From assembly GCA_900542985.1 (NCBI GenBank), contig UQPQ01000014.1, positions 1 to 58,650 of the forward strand: 58,650 nucleotides of DNA, in the 5' to 3' direction. The position numbers and the translations under genes were made by a program. This DNA comes from an uncultured Bacteroides sp. GTDB taxonomy: Bacteria > Bacteroidota > Bacteroidia > Bacteroidales > Bacteroidaceae. Under the pieces are notes generated by a model that searched no databases, was not told where the DNA came from, and saw only the letters and a list, made by a program, of their open reading frames with translations. This document shows positions 52,809 to 58,650 of this stretch, one piece after another. The first letter of the stretch is position 1, and every line of letters begins with the position of its first letter.

Positions 52809-55667
52809 TTAAAAACGGCGATGACGCGGTCCGGGACCACCAAACGCAGGCCCTCCGGCAGGACGAGGAGCTCCCTTACCACCGAACAAATTAAGACGAT
52901 AAATAAAATGTACCATACAATAGCTGTAAATAGCATTGTATTCTATATCCTTACGCATGGCTGCCGTAATGGTACGGCTGATATTACTCTGATTACGCAG
53001 AATATCATAGAACTGAAGACTTACCGTAGCTGCATTTCCTTTCAGAAAATCCTGAGAAATCTGTGCATTCCAAATCAGTTCATCGCGGTTCATGCTGGCA
53101 TCTGCATATCCACGGCGTGAATTCTGTGAAAGATCGGTCGATACCGACATATTCCACGGAAGACGTACATTGGTGCTGGCACCATAAGAGAACTGATACG
53201 TATCCATGTTGTTGCTCTCCTGATAATTATTACGCGAATGAGTATAACTGATAGAACCATTCAGCGAGAACTCCCACCAGTCGTTACGGTACGTACCACG
53301 CAAACGTTCGCTCAAAAGCAACTGTTTGGTAGTATTCTTATCGGCATCAGTCGTCACATCCTTATCACTGATGTAGCTCACCATATTGCTATAGTTTGCC
53401 ATGGTAAACGTATTGATGGTATACTTCTTATTACGCAAAGCCGTATTGGTACCCATCACTCCAAACACATTCCAGTTTCCGTTGATATTTTCCGGCATGG
53501 TTTCTGTACCTCCGGTAGAAGAATTATACGTTCTGCGGCTACTGATATCATTAATCATATTCTGGAAACGTACATGCGAGAACATACCACGTTGCGTTTC
53601 GGCATTAAAGAAATTGTATTCCAACTTGAACTCATTGGTAAAAGTAGGCTTCAAGCCTGGATTTCCCACCTTTACATTCAGCGGATCTGTATCATCCTTT
53701 ATCGGCAGCAAGTCGACCATATCGGGCTGTGAACTTCGTCCACGGTATTCCAACTCCAAACGGCTTGTCTTAGAAAAGTTATACCGGAAACGGAAGGTCG
53801 GCGTAAAATTGAAGACATGACGTACCGTATCTACATTATACTCTCCCTTCTGATAAGTAAGCGTAGAACTCTGCGGCTGGAAAGAGACACCCGCATTAAG
53901 CTGCATCTTCTCACGTACCCAGCGCAAAGCAAGATCGACCTGATGATTATAATAATTATAAGTTGCATTCTTGCTCAAGTCCGGATTCAATACTCCTTGG
54001 TCTCCCACCTCATCATGTATATTCCATCCATCGGGCATGTCGTAAGTGAAATTATCCGTAGTAGAATGTTTATACTGGAAGTTATAACTTAACTGCAAGA
54101 ATCCTCCCTTGAAAATGGGTTCACTATACATCAAGCGAGCACTGTAATCCGATGTTTTGGTCGGTGTATTGATATAACGGCGAAGCTCTTCGTAACGCTC
54201 CTCATCAGTCTGTTGGAAATACTCGGTCAGCGAAGTAGAGAACTGTTCACTACTGCTGTTGGTATAATTGTATTTACCACGGAAAGTAAGGCTACGACCA
54301 TTGTCAGACAAACGACGGTTGACCATCAACGAACCTCCTGCAGTTACATCGTCTCCGGTTGTAAGCGAATTTTTAACAATCGTATTGACAACAATCTCCT
54401 CGGGTACCAAATCAGTCACCTGTCCGGATGACAACAATTCATCCGTAGAGTATCCGGGATCTTCATTAAATGTATACGAGTTGACATTATTGGTATTATC
54501 CGTTTTTCCATACTTTACACGCGGACGAAAGATTAAAGTAGTAAGCGTATCCGGATGCCATTCAATACGGAAGTCGGCTGTAAGATTGGTTGTTTTGTTA
54601 CGTGTATGGTCGAATGCATTCTGAAACGAACTATTTTCTGTAGAAACAAAAGTTTCTGAAGACTGCTTGCTCAGCATATCCGCATCCTTGTAGTTAAAGT
54701 TCACACTACCACCAGCTTCCAGCTTTTCGTTCTTTGTAGCAAAGTTAAATCCTCCCATTTTAATGGCAGTCAGCCCATTCTCCTTACGCCAGTGTCCACC
54801 GCCACCGCCTCCGGGAAATCCATTATCGTTTACATTATTGGCCGAACCGATGACAGTAAACTGATTGGAGCCCTTAAAATAATTCAGCATCAGTTTTCCA
54901 CTATAACGGTCTTTGTTACCACCAGCCAAATCGGCATTTCCAAACCAACCTTTATTCATACCTGGCTTCACAGTAAGGTCGAGCACGGTTTCCTCTTCTC
55001 CGTCATCAACTCCCGTGACACGGGCCAAATCAGACTGTTTGTCATACGCACGCACCTTATCAATGATGTTCACCGGCAGGTTTTTCATGGCAATATTCGG
55101 ATCGTCAGCAAAAAACTCCTGACCGTCTATCATGATTTTCTTGATTTCTTTTCCGTTGATGGTAATCTTTCCGTTTTCATCAATTTCTGCCCCAGGTAAT
55201 TTTTTCACCAACTCTTCCAGTGCAGACCCCTCGGGTACACGGTATGCCGAACTATTGTATACCAACGTATCTGCCACCGCAGTCACTTCCGGTGCCTGTG
55301 CCACAATCACAGCCTCATCCAGCATAATGGCATCGGAGTGCAACTCGATTTTCCCCAACCGGAGTTGAGGAACATTACGTGTCAGTACAACTGATTTAAA
55401 TGTAGGAGAATAGCCTACAAAAGAAACCTTCAACAAATATTTTCCAGGACGAGCCGACAAGGAAAAATTCCCATCCAAATCGGTCACATTACCGGTTATC
55501 ATCGTACTATCTTTCAATGAAAGAATCTGAACCGTAGCCTGCATTACAGGCGATTGATCATCCCCATCTACCACAGTGCCCGATATACTATTCTTTCCCC
55601 CTTTGTTTTGTGCCCACACAGCTCCCCAGCCGAACAGCAGCAAAACCACTAAAACCCAATTTTTCAT
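52809..55667 (-). CDS. Large outer membrane beta-barrel protein with carboxypeptidase-regulatory-like and plug domains (OMP_b-brl_3)
   Basis: A 952-residue TonB-receptor-like outer membrane protein. The signal peptide is about residues 1-20 (VLVVLLLFGWGAVWAQ). A CarboxypepD_reg-like domain follows (ISGTVVDGDDQSPVMQATVQ onward, about 30-105), then a plug-like region (ALEELVKKLPGAEIDENGKI, GQEFFADDPNIAMKNLP), then a long barrel. A glycine run (FPGGGGGGHW) interrupts the barrel and the end is Gly/Pro-rich (PAGGPAFGGPGPRHRRF). No SusD partner is adjacent, so it is not a SusC of a glycan locus. The frame is open to a TTG at 55709, but ATG 55667 begins the signal peptide. Substrate unknown. Confidence 0.9.
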   Translation of the reverse strand: MKNWVLVVLLLFGWGAVWAQNKGGKNSISGTVVDGDDQSPVMQATVQILSLKDSTMITGNVTDLDGNFSLSARPGKYLLKVSFVGYSPTFKSVVLTRNVPQLRLGKIELHSDAIMLDEAVIVAQAPEVTAVADTLVYNSSAYRVPEGSALEELVKKLPGAEIDENGKITINGKEIKKIMIDGQEFFADDPNIAMKNLPVNIIDKVRAYDKQSDLARVTGVDDGEEETVLDLTVKPGMNKGWFGNADLAGGNKDRYSGKLMLNYFKGSNQFTVIGSANNVNDNGFPGGGGGGHWRKENGLTAIKMGGFNFATKNEKLEAGGSVNFNYKDADMLSKQSSETFVSTENSSFQNAFDHTRNKTTNLTADFRIEWHPDTLTTLIFRPRVKYGKTDNTNNVNSYTFNEDPGYSTDELLSSGQVTDLVPEEIVVNTIVKNSLTTGDDVTAGGSLMVNRRLSDNGRSLTFRGKYNYTNSSSEQFSTSLTEYFQQTDEERYEELRRYINTPTKTSDYSARLMYSEPIFKGGFLQLSYNFQYKHSTTDNFTYDMPDGWNIHDEVGDQGVLNPDLSKNATYNYYNHQVDLALRWVREKMQLNAGVSFQPQSSTLTYQKGEYNVDTVRHVFNFTPTFRFRYNFSKTSRLELEYRGRSSQPDMVDLLPIKDDTDPLNVKVGNPGLKPTFTNEFKLEYNFFNAETQRGMFSHVRFQNMINDISSRRTYNSSTGGTETMPENINGNWNVFGVMGTNTALRNKKYTINTFTMANYSNMVSYISDKDVTTDADKNTTKQLLLSERLRGTYRNDWWEFSLNGSISYTHSRNNYQESNNMDTYQFSYGASTNVRLPWNMSVSTDLSQNSRRGYADASMNRDELIWNAQISQDFLKGNAATVSLQFYDILRNQSNISRTITAAMRKDIEYNAIYSYCMVHFIYRLNLFGGKGAPRPAGGPAFGGPGPRHRRF

Positions 55668-55747
55668 TCTTCTGTTCTTTCTTGTTTCAATGTGAGTTTG
55701 ACTTTTCAAACTCCAAAAGGTTTAATGTATCTTCCCCTTTTTTCTAT

Positions 55748-56155
55748 TTATTTTCTTCTGAACATCTTTTCCATGCGACGCTTCTGCAAGAAAAATTCCC
55801 AAACGAGTACATTCAGAACCATATATACAATTCCCACTGAATTATCGGCCACTTGCAAGTCTCCCTCTACTGCACCTTTCACCAGCAGAACTATATAATA
55901 AAGTCCCCACACATATAGCGCATATTGCATAGCCTTGCTGCGTAAAGAAGCGGCCTCCGCATCTTCTTCTTTTGCTTTGGCCAGAAAAACCATAAACAAA
56001 GAAAGCCAGATAACCAGTTTCATACTCATTTTTACATACAACAGGTTTGTATCGTCTACCATTCCAAACATATACATCAGAAGCGGTACAAATACAGACA
56101 ATATCAATAGGGCATATCCTATTATTCTACACGATGCAGGCAATATTCCTTTCAT
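55748..56155 (-). CDS. Small hypothetical integral membrane protein
   Basis: A 135-residue protein with four predicted helices: about residues 10-30 (YALLILSVFVPLLMYMFGM), 40-58 (MSMKLVIWLSLFMVFLA), 76-93 (ALYVWGLYYIVLLV) and 103-122 (VGIVYMVLNVLVWEFFL), with a basic tail (QKRRMEKMFRRK). I do not recognise the family. It is upstream of the large barrel gene on the same strand with an 80-base gap. A minus-strand -7 TAATTTTG lies at 56188-56181. Confidence 0.7.
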   Translation of the reverse strand: MKGILPASCRIIGYALLILSVFVPLLMYMFGMVDDTNLLYVKMSMKLVIWLSLFMVFLAKAKEEDAEAASLRSKAMQYALYVWGLYYIVLLVKGAVEGDLQVADNSVGIVYMVLNVLVWEFFLQKRRMEKMFRRK

Positions 56156-56230
56156 AATACACTTTTTTAGTTATTTGCCACAAAATTAATTAAACAGAAG
56201 TAAACCCACATTCTCTTCTGACTTTTTTTC

Positions 56231-56238
56231 TATTTTTG
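56231..56238 (+). promoter_or_regulatory. -7 element of aroB
   Basis: TATTTTTG fits TAnnTTTG, giving a leader of about 15 nt to the ATG at 56258. The -33 is not clear. Confidence 0.55.
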
Positions 56239-56257
56239 CAGGAAAAACAAGATAATC

Positions 56258-57319
56258 ATGAGTAAACAAGATGTCATTATTTGCCGGAATTTGGAAACGG
56301 ATCTGCAACAGGCCGTAGCCCAATGCCCACACGATAAATTATTTATATTGACCGACGAACATACCCATCAATATTGTCTTCCTCTGCTTGAACAGCTGCC
56401 TTTTCTTAAAAATGCTACTGAAATCTGTATCGGAGCAGAAGATGTTCACAAGAATCTGGATACCTTGAGTGAGGTATGGAACGCTCTAAGCACACAGGGA
56501 GCCACCCGACACTCACTAATGATAAACCTGGGAGGAGGAATGGTAACCGACCTCGGAGGATTTGCTGCCGCCACTTTCAAGCGTGGTATTCAGATGATTA
56601 ACATACCAACTACTCTGCTCGCTATGGTGGATGCCTCGGTAGGCGGAAAAACCGGGATCAATTTCAACGGGTTGAAAAATGAAATCGGTGTATTTGCCTC
56701 TGCTTCCAGCGTACTGATAGACTGTAATTTTCTGAAATCGCTGGATCATGCCAATATTTTGTCGGGATATGCAGAAATGCTGAAGCACGGCCTCATCAGT
56801 CAACCCGAACATTGGAGCGAACTGGTATGCTTCGATATGGAACACATTGATTATACCCACCTTCAGACATTAGTCGGTCAATCGGTTGCCATCAAGGAAA
56901 ATATCGTAGAACAAGATCCGTTTGAAAAGGGTATACGCAAGGCACTGAATTTGGGACATACCATCGGACATGCCTTCGAAAGTTTTGCATTGAAGAAAGG
57001 ACAGCCGGTATTACACGGTTATGCCGTAGCCTGGGGTATTGTATGCGAATTGTATTATTCGCACTTGAAAGTAGGATTTCCAAAAGAACAGATGCGCCAG
57101 ACCATCTCTTTCATAAAAGAAAATTACGGTAAACTTCCATTCAGTTGCAAGGATTATGAAACTTTATACGAACTGATGAAGCATGACAAAAAAAACACTT
57201 CTGCCGAAACTGTGAATTTCACACTGCTGGGAGGAATCGGAGACATCCGCATCAACCAAACGGCAAGTAAAGAAGAAATTTTTGATATGCTGGACTTTTA
57301 TTGTGAGACAATGGGGTGA
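56258..57319 (+). CDS. aroB: 3-dehydroquinate synthase
   Basis: Second step of the shikimate pathway, cyclising DAHP to 3-dehydroquinate with NAD+ and a divalent metal. The 353-residue product has NLGGGMVTDLGGFAAATFKRG (NAD-binding core GGGMVTDLGG), NIPTTLLAMVDASVGGKTGIN (core DASVGGKTGIN), the metal-binding Glu in SGYAEMLKHG, and the His residues in NLGHTIGHAFE and LHGYAVAWG. Stand-alone gene. Confidence 0.96.
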   Translation: MSKQDVIICRNLETDLQQAVAQCPHDKLFILTDEHTHQYCLPLLEQLPFLKNATEICIGAEDVHKNLDTLSEVWNALSTQGATRHSLMINLGGGMVTDLGGFAAATFKRGIQMINIPTTLLAMVDASVGGKTGINFNGLKNEIGVFASASSVLIDCNFLKSLDHANILSGYAEMLKHGLISQPEHWSELVCFDMEHIDYTHLQTLVGQSVAIKENIVEQDPFEKGIRKALNLGHTIGHAFESFALKKGQPVLHGYAVAWGIVCELYYSHLKVGFPKEQMRQTISFIKENYGKLPFSCKDYETLYELMKHDKKNTSAETVNFTLLGGIGDIRINQTASKEEIFDMLDFYCETMG

Positions 57320-57441
57320 GCCTGTCAACAAGCGTTTTATGTACAAGAGAACGCTCTTCTAAAACCACTTTTCTACTCATCTCTACAATGGATTTATCCA
57401 CATCCCTGTTCATAAATGAATAATAAAAAAGTAGGTTAAAA

Positions 57442-57472
57442 GTTTGCTGTTTTAAAATAAAGCGCTACCTTT
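57442..57472 (+). promoter_or_regulatory. Promoter of tRNA-Pro
   Basis: TTTG at 57442-57445, a 19-nt spacer and TACCTTTG at 57465-57472: a full consensus match, ending 12 bases before the tRNA. Confidence 0.85.
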
Positions 57473-57484
57473 GCACTCGCAATT

Positions 57485-57559
57485 CGGGGTGTAGCTCAGC
57501 CCGGTTAGAGTACGCGTCTGGGGGGCGTGTGGTCGCTGGTTCGAATCCAGTCACCCCGA
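57485..57559 (+). tRNA. tRNA-Pro (anticodon GGG)
   Basis: A 75-nt cloverleaf without encoded CCA: acceptor stem CGGGGTG (57485-57491) with CACCCCG (57552-57558) and discriminator A; D-stem GCTC/GAGT; anticodon stem CGCGT/GCGTG with two wobble pairs around loop CTGGGGG (anticodon GGG); variable loop TGGTC; T-stem GCTGG/CCAGT with TTCGAAT loop. A recombinase gene lies 220 bases downstream, so its 3' end may be an integration site. Confidence 0.95.
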
Positions 57560-57572
57560 CTGGTGAAAATCA

Positions 57573-57605
57573 AGGAGTTAAGTAATAAACTTAGCTCCTT
57601 TTTCT
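57573..57605 (+). terminator. Terminator of tRNA-Pro
   Basis: AGGAGTTAAGT (57573-57583) pairs with ACTTAGCTCCT (57589-57599), with a mismatch inside, and is followed by T-rich sequence. Confidence 0.82.
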
Positions 57606-57726
57606 TTTATATATGACATATTTATGACACAAATCAAGATGTTTCCCATCACTATATCACTTCGATTAAGAAACAAAAATAAAATAACTGGGGATTATTT
57701 ATTTTTCTTTATTTAGGTTTACCATA

Positions 57727-57772
57727 GTTTTATTCAACATATAACATACTTTCGTAGCATATTGAATAAAAC
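57727..57772. other. Inverted repeat immediately upstream of the recombinase gene (candidate crossover or operator site)
   Basis: GTTTTATTCAA (57727-57737) is the exact complement of TTGAATAAAAC (57762-57772), with further near-symmetry (CATAT/ATAT) inside. The centre is ATACTTTCGT (57746-57755). The ATG of the recombinase is 8 bases after the right arm. Confidence 0.65.
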
Positions 57773-57780
57773 AATTTAAT

Positions 57781-58389
57781 ATGATTTACGGATACATTAG
57801 AGTAAGCAGTGACAAACAGACTGTAGAAAACCAACGTTTCGAAATTAATAATTTCTGCGAACGTGAAAATTTAAAAATTGATGGTTGGATAGAAGAAACC
57901 ATCAGCGGTACAAAATCCTATAGCAAAAGAGAGTTAGGTAAACTACTCAAGCAAATCCAAAAGGACGATCTTATAATTTGTGCAGAACTTTCACGCTTAG
58001 GAAGAAATCTTTTTATGATAATGGAAATTCTTAACCTTTGCATGAGTAAAGAATGTAGGGTCTGGACAATCAAAGACAATTATCGTTTAGGCGAGGATAT
58101 TCAAAGCAAAGTATTAGCATTTGCCTTTGGCTTATCGGCAGAAATTGAACGTAATCTAATTAGCCAACGCACCAAAGAAGCATTATCACGAAAAAAAGCA
58201 GAGGGTGTAATTTTAGGCCGTCCAAAAGGAAAGAAAAGCTCCCCTGAAAAATACAAATTATATAAAAAAAGGAACTTGATTCAGGAACTTTTAAATGCAA
58301 ATATATCTAAGCGGAAAATTGCTGTAATATGTAAAGTTGATAGAAATACATTAGCACGCTATATCAAAACCTTTTTGGTAGAAACATAA
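57781..58389 (+). CDS. Mpi-like serine recombinase (resolvase/invertase family)
   Basis: A 202-residue small serine recombinase. The catalytic domain has YGYIRVSSDKQTVENQR with the nucleophile in VSSDKQ (Ser9 or Ser10), then AELSRLGRNLFMIMEIL with the conserved R-L-G-R, and AEIERNLISQRTKEAL leading through the E-helix to a C-terminal helix-turn-helix (KISKRKIAVICKVDRNTLAR-like region, about 175-195). The sequence resembles the master DNA invertase Mpi of Bacteroides fragilis, which flips capsule promoters. Its position between tRNA-Pro and a headless restriction-modification fragment suggests a role in local DNA inversion or island maintenance. More AT-rich than the core genes. Confidence 0.9.
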   Translation: MIYGYIRVSSDKQTVENQRFEINNFCERENLKIDGWIEETISGTKSYSKRELGKLLKQIQKDDLIICAELSRLGRNLFMIMEILNLCMSKECRVWTIKDNYRLGEDIQSKVLAFAFGLSAEIERNLISQRTKEALSRKKAEGVILGRPKGKKSSPEKYKLYKKRNLIQELLNANISKRKIAVICKVDRNTLARYIKTFLVET

Positions 58390-58650
58390 CGAGCGTTTTA
58401 GTGCAGCAACAGGCTGTGGAGTGTAACTTCGCTGAGAATGATAGCTGGATTATATTATCTGCGATTGAACAAAGTATTAAGCGTAAAATAGAAGCAGTTG
58501 GCACTCCACTTAAAGATTGGGATATTCGAATTAACTACGGAATAAAAACAGGCTTTAATGAAGCGTTTGTTATCACTACCGACAAGCGTAATGAAATATT
58601 GGCAAATTGTCAAACAGAAGACGAACGTACCAGAACAGCTGAATTAATAC
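58390..58650 (+). pseudogene. Headless target-recognition fragment of a type IIG restriction-modification enzyme (runs off the window)
   Basis: An open frame without ATG continues past the recombinase stop. It encodes NDSWIILSAIEQSIKRKIEA, VGTPLKDWDIRINYGIKTGF and NEAFVITTDKRNEILANC in one frame. This matches the start of the TaqI-like C-terminal specificity domain of Eco57I/PglX-type methyltransferase-endonucleases, where it normally follows about 500 or more residues of methylase. Nothing upstream encodes the methylase. It may be a silent cassette for inversion, or a remnant. The frame is still open at the window end. Confidence 0.75.

Noticed and set aside
52809..55667. SusC of a polysaccharide utilisation locus
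   Set aside because: No SusD, no glycosidases and no hybrid sensor or sigma/anti-sigma pair beside it; the barrel type looks like OMP_b-brl_3.

Overview
The window looks like chromosome of a gut Bacteroidaceae bacterium (Bacteroides or Phocaeicola). The grounds are the gene families (gmd-fcl, DUF349, DUF3822, OMP_b-brl_3, GH89, Mpi-type serine recombinase), the repeated Bacteroidetes promoter pattern TTTG-N19/20-TAnnTTTG, weak Shine-Dalgarno sites and moderate G+C with AT-rich intergenic DNA. Genus and species cannot be fixed from sequence reading alone.

Layout. 1-2.5 kb: tail of a probable sugar MFS transporter, then gmd-fcl (GDP-L-fucose synthesis), set between intergenic inverted repeats. 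2.5-12.9 kb: housekeeping genes (pepD, a flippase-like membrane protein, rsmA, mgtE, a small AT-rich membrane protein, a DUF349 coiled-coil protein, frr, rsgA, an M28 peptidase). 13.1-18.6 kb: a complete RND efflux operon (adaptor, pump, TolC-like), followed by an array of four 22-bp palindromic units. 18.9-20.5 kb: an APC amino acid permease. 20.7-27.7 kb: a sulfate activation and sulfonation operon (cysQ, SLC13/RCK permease, cysC, cysD, a four-helix-bundle ORF, cysN, sulfotransferase). There is no PAPS reductase or sulfite reductase, so PAPS appears destined for the sulfotransferase. 27.8-38.5 kb: a secreted metallophosphoesterase, NhaC antiporter, Rel/SpoT, an outer-membrane-like protein, a MerR-like regulator, an M23 peptidase and alaS. 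38.6-42.5 kb: a second 22-bp-unit array, a GH89 alpha-N-acetylglucosaminidase and an ENPP-like phosphodiesterase. 42.6-47.4 kb: an AraC-type regulator divergent from a TolC/HlyD/MFS tripartite exporter. 47.6-57.3 kb: a RecD-like helicase, a pseudopilin-like protein, a DUF3822 protein, rsmD, cardiolipin synthase, a large outer-membrane barrel protein, a small membrane protein and aroB. 57.5 kb to the end: tRNA-Pro(GGG), an Mpi-like serine recombinase, and a headless target-recognition fragment of a type IIG restriction-modification enzyme, probably the start of a variable island.

The most notable signals are: (1) a 446-bp cassette with 32-bp terminal inverted repeats (28/32 matching) carrying a four-helix-bundle gene, lying exactly between cysD and cysN, with its right terminus translated as the N-terminus of CysN; (2) two unlinked loci each holding four units of exactly 22 bp with a 14-bp palindromic core; (3) several word-based intergenic inverted repeat families, one nested inside another upstream of gmd; (4) the recombinase with a promoterless restriction-modification cassette and candidate crossover sites; (5) face-to-face or interleaved divergent promoters at three places.
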